From JAWXBA01 sp048499805 (GTDB lineage Bacteria; Gemmatimonadota; Gemmatimonadetes; Gemmatimonadales; GWC2-71-9), in NCBI GenBank assembly GCA_048499805.1, contig JASNZF010000003.1, forward strand, positions 1 to 64,000: 64,000 nt of DNA. The letters are read 5' to 3'. Shown piece by piece: positions 24,428-32,644 of this stretch (positions are counted from its first letter, which is position 1; every line of letters begins with the position of its first letter). The notes beneath the pieces are model-generated. The model made no database searches. It had not been told where the DNA came from and saw only the letters and a list, made by a program, of their open reading frames with translations. Position numbers and translations under genes: made by a program.

Positions 24428-25335
24428 GCGCCGACGCGCCTTCCACCGCCCTGCGGCGACGGCTCCGGGCGCTGGCGCTCTGGTTCGATGCGGGCGCGAC
24501 GACCGCGGGAGCCACCCCCCGGGCCCCGGGCGAAAAGCGGGTGGAGTGGCTCCGGGTGCTGCCGTTCATCGGCATGCACGTGATGTGCCTCGGGGTCTTC
24601 GTCGTCGGCTGGCACCCGGGGGCAGTGGCGACGGCGGTGGGGCTCTATGCCGTGCGGATGTTTGCGATCACCGGGTTCTACCACCGGTACTTCTCGCACC
24701 GGACCTTCCGGACCTCGAGGCCGATGCAGTTCCTCTTCGCGCTGGTGGGCGCCAGCGCGACCCAGCGGGGACCGCTCTGGTGGGCGGCGCACCACCGCAA
24801 GCACCACCGGCACTCCGATACCGAACTCGACGTGCACTCCCCGCGGCAGCACGGGTTCTGGTGGAGCCACATGGGCTGGATCACCTCGGCCGAGAACTTT
24901 CCCACCGACCTGAAGGAAGTGCGCGACCTGGCGCGCTATCCCGAGCTGCGCTGGCTGGACCGCTTCGACATCCTGGTGCCGGTGGCGCTGGCCGCCACGC
25001 TCTTCGCGCTGGGTGGCCTGCCCTACCTGATCTGGGGGTACTTCGTGAGCACCGTGGTGCTGTTCCACGGCACCTGCCTGATCAACTCCCTGGCCCACCA
25101 GGTGGGATCGCGGCGCTACGACACCGACGACGACAGCCGCAACAGCCTGCTGCTGGCGCTGGTGACCCTGGGCGAGGGATGGCACAACAACCACCATCGG
25201 TATCCCGGCGCGGCGCGCCAGGGGTTCTTCTGGTGGGAAATCGACCTGACCTACTACGGCCTGGTCGTGCTGAGCTGGTTGCGCGTGATCCGGGACCTGC
25301 GTCCCGTGCCGGCGCGGGTGCTCCGGGCCGGCTGA
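24424..25335 (+). CDS. Membrane fatty acyl desaturase (acyl-CoA desaturase family)
   Basis: A 303-residue membrane di-iron desaturase. The three histidine boxes are visible: HRYFSH near 82, HRKHH (then RHSD) near 121 and HNNHH near 258, all in the spacing of delta-9 stearoyl-CoA desaturases. Four hydrophobic segments surround them. It would put a cis double bond in acyl chains using O2 and an electron donor, supplying the substrate for the Cfa-like methyltransferases downstream. Start ATG at 24424 overlaps the regulator's stop; its own TGA overlaps the next ATG by one base (TGATG). Regulation by the B12 photoreceptor is inferred from this coupling. Confidence 0.93.
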   Translation: MSADAPSTALRRRLRALALWFDAGATTAGATPRAPGEKRVEWLRVLPFIGMHVMCLGVFVVGWHPGAVATAVGLYAVRMFAITGFYHRYFSHRTFRTSRPMQFLFALVGASATQRGPLWWAAHHRKHHRHSDTELDVHSPRQHGFWWSHMGWITSAENFPTDLKEVRDLARYPELRWLDRFDILVPVALAATLFALGGLPYLIWGYFVSTVVLFHGTCLINSLAHQVGSRRYDTDDDSRNSLLLALVTLGEGWHNNHHRYPGAARQGFFWWEIDLTYYGLVVLSWLRVIRDLRPVPARVLRAG

Positions 25336-26561
25336 TGCGGATCGCGGTGGTCGGCGCGGGGGTCTCCGGCCTGGTGGCGGCCCGCGGGCTGCATGCGGCC
25401 CACGAGGTGACGGTCTTCGAGGCGGGGGGCCGCCTGGGCGGGCACGTCCACACCTGGGAGTTTTCCCTGGCTGGGCGGCGCTGGGCGGTGGACTCCGGCT
25501 TCATCGTCTACAACGAGCGCAACTATCCGCAGTTCACCCGGCTCCTGGCCGAGTGCGGGGTGGCGTCCCAGCCCACGACAATGAGCTTCAGCGTCCGTCA
25601 TGACCGCGACGACCTGGAGTACAACGGCACCACCCTCGCCACCCTCTTTGCCCAGCGCCGCAACCTGGCGCGCCCCCGCTTCCTCCGCATGCTGGCGGCC
25701 ATCCTGCGGTTCCACCGTGCGGCGGTGTCCACCGTGCGCGCCGGGCCACCGACCCTCACGCTCGGGGAGCTGCTCGAGGCGGGCGGCTACCCGGCCGAGC
25801 TGGCCGAATGGTACCTGGTGCCCATCTGCTCGGCGCTCTGGTCGCTGCCCGCGTCGAGCGCCCTGGACCTGCCGGCCGCCTACGTGGTGGAGTTCCTCGA
25901 CAACCATGGCATGCTCGAGGTGCACAACCGGCCCCAGTGGCGGGTCATCCAGGGCGGCTCGGCACGCTACGTCGAGGCGGTGTGTGCTCCGTTCCGGAGC
26001 CAGGTGCGGCTGGGGCACCCGGTGCAGGAGGTCCGTCGGTACGAGGACCGGGTCGAGGTGGACGGCGAGCGCTTCGACCGGGTGGTGCTGGCCTGCCACG
26101 CCGACCAGTCGCTGGCCATGCTGGCGGACCCGTCGCCCGCGGAGCGCGAGGTACTCGGCGCGCTGCCGTACCAGGTCAATGACGCCCTGGTGCATACCGA
26201 CACCGCGATCCTGCCGCGGCGGCGGCGCGCCTGGGGCGCGTGGAACCACCGGGTGACAGACCAATCGGCGCCGGCAGTGGTGACGTACAACATGAACCTG
26301 CTGCAATCGCTGTCGGCGCCGGAGACCTTCTGCGTCACCTTGAACGGGGAGCACTTCGTCGATCCGTCGCGGGTGCTGGGCCGGGTGCGCTATCACCATC
26401 CCGTGGCCACTCTGGCGGGCCAGGCCGCCCGGGCCAGGCGGGCCGAGCTCAGTGGCCGGCACCGCACCCATTACGCCGGGGCGTACTGGGGGAATGGATT
26501 CCACGAGGCTGGAGTGGCAAGCGGCCTCGCGGTCGTGGACGAGATCGGCACCGCACCGTGA
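25335..26561 (+). CDS. FAD-dependent amine-oxidase-like oxidoreductase
   Basis: A 408-residue flavoprotein. The N-terminus is the Rossmann FAD motif MRIAVVGAGVSGLVAARGL, then VFEAGGRLGGHVHT, both typical of the amine oxidase/phytoene desaturase group, and DSGFIVYNERNYPQFTRLL. Family members next to DUF1365 and Cfa genes are annotated only as NAD(P)/FAD-dependent oxidoreductases. In light- or singlet-oxygen-controlled clusters of other bacteria they are linked to modified fatty acids. Here it probably acts on a membrane lipid product of the desaturase or methyltransferases. It is tightly coupled on both sides (TGATG before, GTGA after). Confidence 0.88.
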   Translation: MRIAVVGAGVSGLVAARGLHAAHEVTVFEAGGRLGGHVHTWEFSLAGRRWAVDSGFIVYNERNYPQFTRLLAECGVASQPTTMSFSVRHDRDDLEYNGTTLATLFAQRRNLARPRFLRMLAAILRFHRAAVSTVRAGPPTLTLGELLEAGGYPAELAEWYLVPICSALWSLPASSALDLPAAYVVEFLDNHGMLEVHNRPQWRVIQGGSARYVEAVCAPFRSQVRLGHPVQEVRRYEDRVEVDGERFDRVVLACHADQSLAMLADPSPAEREVLGALPYQVNDALVHTDTAILPRRRRAWGAWNHRVTDQSAPAVVTYNMNLLQSLSAPETFCVTLNGEHFVDPSRVLGRVRYHHPVATLAGQAARARRAELSGRHRTHYAGAYWGNGFHEAGVASGLAVVDEIGTAP

Positions 26562-27301
26562 ACAGCTGCGTCTATCGGGGCACCATCCGCCACCGCCGCA
26601 TGGCGCCGACCCCCCACGCGTTCCAGTACAAGCTGTTCATGCTGTACCTGGACCTCGACGAGCTCCCGGCGGTATTGGACGGACACTGGCTCTGGTCGGC
26701 ACGGCGGCCGGCGCCGGCGTGGTTCCGGCGGGCCGACTACCTGGGCGACGCCGCGACGCCGCTGGCGGAATCGGTACGCGCCCTGGTCGCGGATCGGACC
26801 GGCGCGCGTCCCGCCGGTCCCATCCGGGTGCTCACCCACCTGCGCTACTTCGGCTACCTCCAGAATCCGGTCAGCTTCTACTACTGCTTCGACTCCACCG
26901 GCGAGGTGGTCGAGGCCATCGTGGCGGAAATCACCAATACGCCCTGGGGGGAGCGGCACGCCTATGTCCTGCCGGCGCAGCCCGGTGCCCCCCGCCATCG
27001 GGTGCACCTGGACAAGGCGTTCCACGTCTCGCCGTTCCTGCCAATGGATCACCGCTATGACTGGCGCTTCTCGGCGCCGGGCCGACGCCTCACCGTCCAC
27101 ATGGAGAACCACTCCATCGGCGGCAAGGTGTTTGACGCGACCCTGGTGCTCCGCCGGCAACCGCTGTCCGGTCCGGTGCTCGCCTCGGCGCTGGCCCGCT
27201 TCCCGTGGATGACCGCCACGGTCGTGGCCGGCATCTACTGGCAGGCGTTCCGGCTCTGGCTCAAGCGCACCCCCTTCCATCCCCACCCGGAGCTCGGATG
27301 A
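26558..27301 (+). CDS. DUF1365 family protein
   Basis: A 247-residue cytoplasmic protein of DUF1365. Family marks: NSCVYRGTIRHRRMAPTPHAF at the start, RVLTHLRYFGYLQNPVSFYYC near 88, ITNTPWGERHAYVL near 125, KAFHVSPFLPMDHRYDWRF near 155, and a C-terminal amphipathic helix. The GTG start at 26558 overlaps the previous TGA (GTGA). The family's reaction is unknown, but it almost always sits beside an FAD oxidoreductase and a Cfa-like methyltransferase, so it may handle the same lipid intermediate. Confidence 0.92.
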   Translation: MNSCVYRGTIRHRRMAPTPHAFQYKLFMLYLDLDELPAVLDGHWLWSARRPAPAWFRRADYLGDAATPLAESVRALVADRTGARPAGPIRVLTHLRYFGYLQNPVSFYYCFDSTGEVVEAIVAEITNTPWGERHAYVLPAQPGAPRHRVHLDKAFHVSPFLPMDHRYDWRFSAPGRRLTVHMENHSIGGKVFDATLVLRRQPLSGPVLASALARFPWMTATVVAGIYWQAFRLWLKRTPFHPHPELG

Positions 27302-28515
27302 TGCCGATGCCTGCCCTGGCCCGACGGGCCGTGACCTCCCGGCTGGTGCAATTGCGCCATGGTCGGCTGCTGCTGCACGAGGATGGCCGCACCACCAGCT
27401 GGGGCGACCCCGCCGCGTCGCCGGTGGAGCTGGTGGTGCAGGATCCCAGGTTCTACCAGGCGGTCGCCTTCGGCGGTGCCGTGGGTGCCGGCGAGGCGTA
27501 TGGCGAAGGGTGGTGGTCGAGCCCCGACCTGACCGGGGTGGTGCGCCTGATGCTCCGCAACCGCCAGGCGCTGGACGGGCTGGAGACGGGGTGGTCGTCG
27601 CTGGTACAGCCGCTGCGGCGGCTGGGGCACTGGCTCCGGGCCAACACCCGCTCCGGCGCGCGCCGGAACATCGAGGCGCACTACGACCTGAGCAACGAGT
27701 TCTTCGCGCTGTTCCTGGACCCCACCATGACCTACTCCTGCGGGCTCTTCGAGCGGCCGGGCGCCAGCATGGCCCAGGCGTCCGAGGCCAAGTATGCCCG
27801 GATCGCGGCGCTGCTCGACCTGCAACCCTCCGATCACCTGGTGGAGATCGGCACCGGGTGGGGCGGATTCGCGATCCATGCCGCCCGGCACCACGGCTGC
27901 CGGGTCACGACCACCACGATCTCCGAGCAGCAACACCGGCTGGCGGTGGAGCGGATCGCCGCGGCTGGCCTGGCCGACCGGGTCACGGTGCTCAGGCAGG
28001 ACTATCGCGACCTGCGCGGCCGCTATGACAAGCTGGCATCGATCGAGATGATCGAGGCGGTGGGGCACGAGCACTACGACACCTACTTCCGCGCCTGCGC
28101 TGGCCTCCTGGCGCCGCACGGCCGGGCCGTCATCCAGGCCATCACCATCGCCGACGAGCGCTACGACGCCGCCCGGCGCGAAGTGGACTTCATCAAGCGC
28201 CACATCTTTCCCGGGAGCTGCATCCCCTCCCGGGCGGTCCTGGCCCGGGCCGCCTCCGCGACCGACCTGCGCCTGGTGCAGGCCGATGAGATCGGCCTGC
28301 ACTACGCCGAGACCCTGCGCCAGTGGCGGGACCGCCTGCTGGCCAACCGGGAAGCGGTCCTGGCCCTCGGGTTCGACGCGGCGTTCCTGCGCCGCTGGGA
28401 GTTCTACTTCTGCTATTGCGAGGGCGGGTTCCTGGAGCGGGCGATCGGCACGGCCCAACTGGTCTATGCCAAGCCCGAGGCCCGGGTGGCGGTGCTCCCG
28501 GTGCGGGCGGCCTGA
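27298..28515 (+). CDS. Cyclopropane-fatty-acid-synthase-like SAM methyltransferase
   Basis: A 405-residue homolog of Cfa. It has an N-terminal lipid-interacting domain (GAVGAGEAYGEGWW near 65), then RNIEAHYDLSNEFFALFLD, TYSCGLF, SAM motif I VEIGTGWGGFAIHAA near 182, and SIEMIEAVGHEHYDTYF near 250. Residues for the Cfa active site are mostly kept: Cys in TYSC, Glu in IEAVG, Tyr near the FYFCYCEGGF end. By my alignment, the bicarbonate-binding His of E. coli Cfa (in LLHTIG) is Gln here (VIQAIT). It methylates a double bond in phospholipid acyl chains; the product may be methylated or furan-type rather than cyclopropane. Start ATG at 27298 overlaps the previous stop. Confidence 0.9.
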   Translation: MMPMPALARRAVTSRLVQLRHGRLLLHEDGRTTSWGDPAASPVELVVQDPRFYQAVAFGGAVGAGEAYGEGWWSSPDLTGVVRLMLRNRQALDGLETGWSSLVQPLRRLGHWLRANTRSGARRNIEAHYDLSNEFFALFLDPTMTYSCGLFERPGASMAQASEAKYARIAALLDLQPSDHLVEIGTGWGGFAIHAARHHGCRVTTTTISEQQHRLAVERIAAAGLADRVTVLRQDYRDLRGRYDKLASIEMIEAVGHEHYDTYFRACAGLLAPHGRAVIQAITIADERYDAARREVDFIKRHIFPGSCIPSRAVLARAASATDLRLVQADEIGLHYAETLRQWRDRLLANREAVLALGFDAAFLRRWEFYFCYCEGGFLERAIGTAQLVYAKPEARVAVLPVRAA

Positions 28516-29522
28516 TGTCGGTGGCACTCGGGCTGGCCGAGCGGGGACTGGTGCCCACGCCGCTGCTGCGGCATGGCATCCGGCGGCTCTGCCGCCAGCG
28601 CCTTGCCGAGGCCCGGGCCGCGGGCGGTGTGGACGCCTTCCTGACGGCGCTCGACGGTGCCCCCGTGGCGGCGGTACCGGAGCTGGCCAACGCGCAGCAC
28701 TACGAGGTGCCCAGCCGCTTCTACGAGCTGGTGCTGGGCCATCATCGCAAGTACTCGTCGGCCATCTGGCCAGCAGGCACCGACGACCTGGACTCGGCAG
28801 AAGCCGCGATGCTGGCCCTGACCTGCGAGCGGGCGGGGCTGGCCGATGGCCAGGACGTGCTGGAGCTGGGATGCGGCTGGGGGTCGCTGTCGCTGTACAT
28901 GGCCGGGCGGTACCCGAACTCCCGGATCGTGGCGGTGTCCAACTCCGCCACCCAGCGGGCCTTCCTGGATCAGCGGCGGCCCGCCAACCTCGAAATTCGC
29001 ACGGCGGACATGAACCACTTCGATCCCGGTGGGCAATTCGACCGGATCGTGAGCGTGGAGATGTTCGAGCACATGCGGGATTGGCCCACGCTGCTGGGCC
29101 GGGTGGCGGGGTGGCTGCGGCCGGGAGGCTCGCTCTTCCTTCACGTCTTCTGCCACGCCACCCTGGCCTATCCGTTCGAGACCGAGGGCGCGGACAACTG
29201 GATGGGGCGCCACTTCTTCAGCGGGGGGATCATGCCCAGCTTCGACCTGGTGCCGCGGCTGGCCCCGCCAGGGCTCGCCCTGGAGGAGCAATGGTGGCTG
29301 GACGGGACCCACTACCAGCGCACTGCGGCGGCGTGGCGGGAGCACCTCGAGACCCGGCGTGGCCAGGTGATGGAGGTGCTGCGCGGGCACTATGGCCACG
29401 CGGCCGAGACCTGGTACCATCGCTGGCGGATCTTCTTCCTGGCGTGCGAGGAGCTGTTCGGATATGCCGGCGGAACGGAGTGGGGGGTGGGGCACTACCG
29501 GCTGGTGCGCCGCGAGGGGTAG
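28515..29522 (+). CDS. Second SAM-dependent methyltransferase, Cfa superfamily
   Basis: A 335-residue class I methyltransferase. SAM motif I is VLELGCGWGSLSLYMAG near 117, followed by VAVSNSATQRAFLD, a post-I region ADMNHFDPGGQFDRIVSVEMFEHM (read over 155-180), and YFFSG-like HFFSGGIMPS. It has the Cfa-type YEVPSRFYELVLG entrance before motif I. It is distinct from the previous gene: shorter N-terminus and only distant similarity. It probably acts on the same lipid, or on an isoprenoid or fatty-acid partner. The start shares one base with the previous stop (TGATG). After it comes a 97-base gap, so this may be the last gene of the tightly coupled block. Confidence 0.85.
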   Translation: MSVALGLAERGLVPTPLLRHGIRRLCRQRLAEARAAGGVDAFLTALDGAPVAAVPELANAQHYEVPSRFYELVLGHHRKYSSAIWPAGTDDLDSAEAAMLALTCERAGLADGQDVLELGCGWGSLSLYMAGRYPNSRIVAVSNSATQRAFLDQRRPANLEIRTADMNHFDPGGQFDRIVSVEMFEHMRDWPTLLGRVAGWLRPGGSLFLHVFCHATLAYPFETEGADNWMGRHFFSGGIMPSFDLVPRLAPPGLALEEQWWLDGTHYQRTAAAWREHLETRRGQVMEVLRGHYGHAAETWYHRWRIFFLACEELFGYAGGTEWGVGHYRLVRREG

Positions 29523-29619
29523 TGGGGGCCCGGGCCAGGCAAGCCGCTGAAACGGTCTGGAAGCTCGTCGCGTAGGTTTCCGGCAGTTGGCACCCGGCAC
29601 CCACCACGAGGACGTTCCC

Positions 29620-30270
29620 ATGCTTGCCCAACTCGATGCCCTCCATGCCCGCGCCCGCCGGTGGCCGCCGTTCCAGCGGCTGGCCATCATCAGCCGGATC
29701 CTGCTGGCGCTGGCCTTCATCCCCACCGGCATGGTCAAGCTGCTTGGGCATCGCTTTACCCAGCTGCCGGTGTCCAACCCGGTGGGGTACTTCTTCGAGG
29801 CGATGTACCAATCGGGCTTCTACTGGAACTTCCTGGGGCTCGGGCAGGTGGTGGCGGGGATCCTGCTCCTGATCCCGGCCACCAGCACCCTTGGTGCGGT
29901 GGCGTTCTTTCCGATCATCCTCAACATCACCGTCGTCACCTGGTCGGTCGGGTTCAAGGGCACCATCTACATCACCGCCCTGATGCTCTTGGCCGCGACC
30001 TTCCTCCTCTGCTGGGACTGGGACCGGCTCCGCGGCATCATCGTGGCCCCCACCGACCGTCCGCCGGTGCCGGTGGTGCCGATGCCGCCGCTGGAGCGGG
30101 CGGGGTACGTGGTGGGGGGCGCCGCCGCGATGCTGGTGCTGCTGGCGCTCCGCAGCCTGGTGCCGACCCGCTGGGTGCTGCCCCTGGTCGGGGTGGGGGG
30201 CGTGGCGATGGTGATGGTGCTGGTGGGCTGGGTGCAGCTGGCTGGCGGGTACCGCACCCACCGCCCATGA
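29620..30270 (+). CDS. DoxX-like membrane protein
   Basis: A 216-residue membrane protein. The first segment, RLAIISRILLALAFIPTGMVKLLGH, and then NPVGYFFEAMYQSGFYWNFLGLGQVVAGILLLIP (read over 45-80), match the DoxX/DoxD-like pattern. About six hydrophobic helices are present with a short cytoplasmic loop. DoxX-type proteins are membrane partners of oxidoreductases. The ATG at 29620 follows a short leader; the TGA overlaps the next gene's ATG (ATGA). With the DCC protein it forms a two-gene unit on the same strand as the lipid cluster. Confidence 0.8.
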   Translation: MLAQLDALHARARRWPPFQRLAIISRILLALAFIPTGMVKLLGHRFTQLPVSNPVGYFFEAMYQSGFYWNFLGLGQVVAGILLLIPATSTLGAVAFFPIILNITVVTWSVGFKGTIYITALMLLAATFLLCWDWDRLRGIIVAPTDRPPVPVVPMPPLERAGYVVGGAAAMLVLLALRSLVPTRWVLPLVGVGGVAMVMVLVGWVQLAGGYRTHRP

Positions 30271-30686
30271 GCGATTCGCGCGGCCCGGTGCTGCTCTACG
30301 ACGGCACCTGCGGGTTCTGCCAGGCCAGCGTGCAGTTCGTGCTGCGGCACGAGCGGCGCGACACGCTGCGATTCGCCCCGCTGCAGGGGGCGCTGGGCAC
30401 CGCCCTGCGGGCGCGGCATCCCTTGCTGGACGGGGTGGACAGCGTGGTCTGGGTGGATGATCCGGGCGGCGCGCAGGAGCGGTTGCTGCTGCGGTCCGAT
30501 GCCGCGCTTCGGGTCGCCGAGTACCTCGGAGGGCGGTGGCGGCTGCTTGCCGCCGCCCGCATCGTGCCCCGATTCCTTCGTGACGCCGTCTACCGCCTTG
30601 TGGCCCGCCACCGGCACCGGATCATCCGGGGCGTGGAGGCCTGCGAGCTGCCCGCGCCGGGCCAGCGGAGTCGGTTCCTCGACTAG
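30267..30686 (+). CDS. DCC family thiol-disulfide oxidoreductase-like protein
   Basis: A 139-residue protein of the DCC (YuxK, DUF393) family. The name motif is present as LYDGTCGFCQASVQFVLRHE at residues 10-29, with the CxxC pair, then LRFAPLQG and a C-terminal YRLVARHRHRI helix. These are thioredoxin-fold-like proteins thought to handle disulfides; no substrate is known. It overlaps the DoxX gene (ATGA). Its TAG stop lies in CTAG shared with the stop of the convergent M14 gene, so the two genes end on the same four bases. Confidence 0.88.
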   Translation: MSDSRGPVLLYDGTCGFCQASVQFVLRHERRDTLRFAPLQGALGTALRARHPLLDGVDSVVWVDDPGGAQERLLLRSDAALRVAEYLGGRWRLLAAARIVPRFLRDAVYRLVARHRHRIIRGVEACELPAPGQRSRFLD

Positions 30687-32125
30687 CGGCAGGTCGCCAG
30701 GTCCACCGCAGCGGTTGCGCCGCGCGCCACCCGCACCTGGGTGCTCCGCGACTGTCCATTCAACGAACAGGTCAGCGTCCATGACTCGTCCAGGTGTTCC
30801 TGGGCGTGCTGGCTCGGCCGGAGCGACGGGTTGACGTGCCAGGTGACCTGGCTGCGGCCGGTCGGCACGGTCAAGGTGGAGCGGATGGTGGTGGGGATCC
30901 GGATCGGGTCGATGCGTGACGTGTCGGCCTGGAGGATCCGCGAGGTCTCGAGCTCAAAGTGCTTTTCGAGGGTCAGGGTGGCCCCGGCCGGCGCGCGAAT
31001 CTCCAGCACCGAGTGCAGCGCGGGGTTGGCGGCGGCTTCATAGAGGCGCAGGAAGCCGTTGCGGGCGCTGGAGGCGGGATAGGCGCCGGTGCCGTGGTAC
31101 TGGTCGACCACGAAGTTGTAGGCAGGGTGGAAACCGCGCTGGCCCGGGGTGTTCTCGAAGGTGAAGGCGAAGGTCCCCGCCGAGTAGTAGCCGTACTCCT
31201 CCATGGTGCCGCTGGCGGCGTAGTAGATCTCGGGCCAGGGGCCGGCTTCCCAGTTGAGGTCCCTGCCCACGGCCTGGGCCAGCGCGTCGTAGGCCTCCAC
31301 GTCCGCGGGGATCGGCTCCTCGGGGGCGCTGGGCGCGCGCAGGACCTTGGCGTCCGGGGTGTGGTTGCTGAGCGCCACCACCACCTGGTGGCGGTTCATC
31401 AGGTCGCGGATGTTCTGGATCTCGGGTTCCGAGAATGGCGCCGGTCCACGGTAGCTGCTCCCACCAGCCCCCACACTGGCCCCGCTGCCGCCCCAGAACG
31501 CGCCGTAGTTGCGGTTAAGGTCCACCCCGGCGTTGCGGTTGAGCGGATTGGCGCATTCCGCGAAGGTCGGCACCTCCCCATCCACCACCCGGCAGCTCTT
31601 CCGTTTCTGCTCGTTGACCATGGTGCGCGACATCTCGTAGCCATCGGGGTTCACGACCGGCACGACCACAAAGCGCACCCGGTCCAGGAGCGCCGTGATG
31701 CGCGGGTCCCTGCCATCGTTCACGAGGATGTCGTGCACGAACTCCATCGTCAGGTCGACGGTGGGCCATTCCCGGGAGTGGTGCAGGCCGGTCATCAGGA
31801 AGACCGGCTTGCCCTCGGGGTTGGCCACGTCGCGCGAAATCTCCAGCGCGTAGATGGTCTGGCCGAGCACCGACTTGTGCGGCAGGGCCACCCGGAGGAC
31901 CCGATCGGGATGCCGCGCCGCGAGCTGCTCCATCTCCAGGTTGGTCTCCACCAGGGTGCGGTAGGTGGCGCGCCCGGTGGGCAGGGTGGAGCTGGTCAGG
32001 ACCGACGTGGTGTCCGGCGCCGCGCCGGGGCGCTGGGCGGCCGCGAGAGTCGGCGCCAGGAGCAGCAGCGCGGCAAGGGCCGTGAGGTGCACGGGGCGCC
32101 GGGCGGACGTGGGGGGCAATGGCAT
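30683..32125 (-). CDS. Secreted M14 family zinc carboxypeptidase
   Basis: A 480-residue exported metallopeptidase with signal peptide (residues 1-31, ending TLAAAQ). The peptidase domain has the zinc motif HHSREWP near 110 (H and E ligands), RFVVVPVVNPDGYE near 140, DLNRNYGAFWGG near 185, the third ligand His in LSNHTPDAK near 240, and the catalytic Glu in FTFENTPG near 320. After about 370 there is a beta-rich C-terminal region. It would trim C-terminal residues of peptides in the periplasm. Start ATG at 32125 places the signal peptide. It converges on the DCC gene with overlapping stop codons. Confidence 0.92.
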   Translation of the reverse strand: MPLPPTSARRPVHLTALAALLLLAPTLAAAQRPGAAPDTTSVLTSSTLPTGRATYRTLVETNLEMEQLAARHPDRVLRVALPHKSVLGQTIYALEISRDVANPEGKPVFLMTGLHHSREWPTVDLTMEFVHDILVNDGRDPRITALLDRVRFVVVPVVNPDGYEMSRTMVNEQKRKSCRVVDGEVPTFAECANPLNRNAGVDLNRNYGAFWGGSGASVGAGGSSYRGPAPFSEPEIQNIRDLMNRHQVVVALSNHTPDAKVLRAPSAPEEPIPADVEAYDALAQAVGRDLNWEAGPWPEIYYAASGTMEEYGYYSAGTFAFTFENTPGQRGFHPAYNFVVDQYHGTGAYPASSARNGFLRLYEAAANPALHSVLEIRAPAGATLTLEKHFELETSRILQADTSRIDPIRIPTTIRSTLTVPTGRSQVTWHVNPSLRPSQHAQEHLDESWTLTCSLNGQSRSTQVRVARGATAAVDLATCR

Positions 32126-32192
32126 GCGGAACTCGGAGCAGGGGTGGCAAGGGAATCCAAGTATACCGGCAGGAGAGATCCTCGTCACCGGT

Positions 32193-32465
32193 CTACGGGT
32201 CGCCGGGGCCGGGACGACGGGTAGCCTCGTCGGCACCGTCCTCGCACAATCCCCGGATCAGCGCATCCTCCCGGGCTGCATCTGCCTCGCAGAGGAGGCA
32301 GTTCATGTCGTCGCCGATCCGCGACTGCCGGCCCTCGACGGTCACGACCCAGGTGCGGGTCTGCCAGGGTGGGTCGTGTCGGACATGCTGCGCGTGGCCG
32401 CACTCGAGTTCGGCGACCCAGTGCTGTTCGGCATCCTGGTGGAAGCCGATGATGCGCTGGTCCAT
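32193..32465 (-). CDS. DUF3565 domain protein
   Basis: A 90-residue protein with the DUF3565 pattern: RIIGFHQDAEQHWVAELECG at residues 4-23, then HAQHVRHDPPWQTRTWV and a C-terminal MNCLLCEADAA CxxC. The Cys and His positions suggest a bound metal. The tail after about residue 72 is acidic. Function is unknown; similar proteins are small and cytoplasmic. The frame extends upstream but only the ATG at 32465 starts at the domain. It runs head-to-head with the secreted protein at 32645. Confidence 0.8.
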   Translation of the reverse strand: MDQRIIGFHQDAEQHWVAELECGHAQHVRHDPPWQTRTWVVTVEGRQSRIGDDMNCLLCEADAAREDALIRGLCEDGADEATRRPGPGDP

Positions 32466-32644
32466 GATGCCCGGAACATACCCTGCCGGTGGTGCCCGGC
32501 AATCCCTGCCGGGACAGCAATTCCGGCCGGAACCGGCCGGTCGCCGGTGACGCCAAGTTACTGGCACACAAGCAGTTGGAGATGGTGCACCAGCGGTGCG
32601 GTTCTTGCCCAAGGGCCGGCAGCCCCTCGCCTGGAGTTGCCGGA

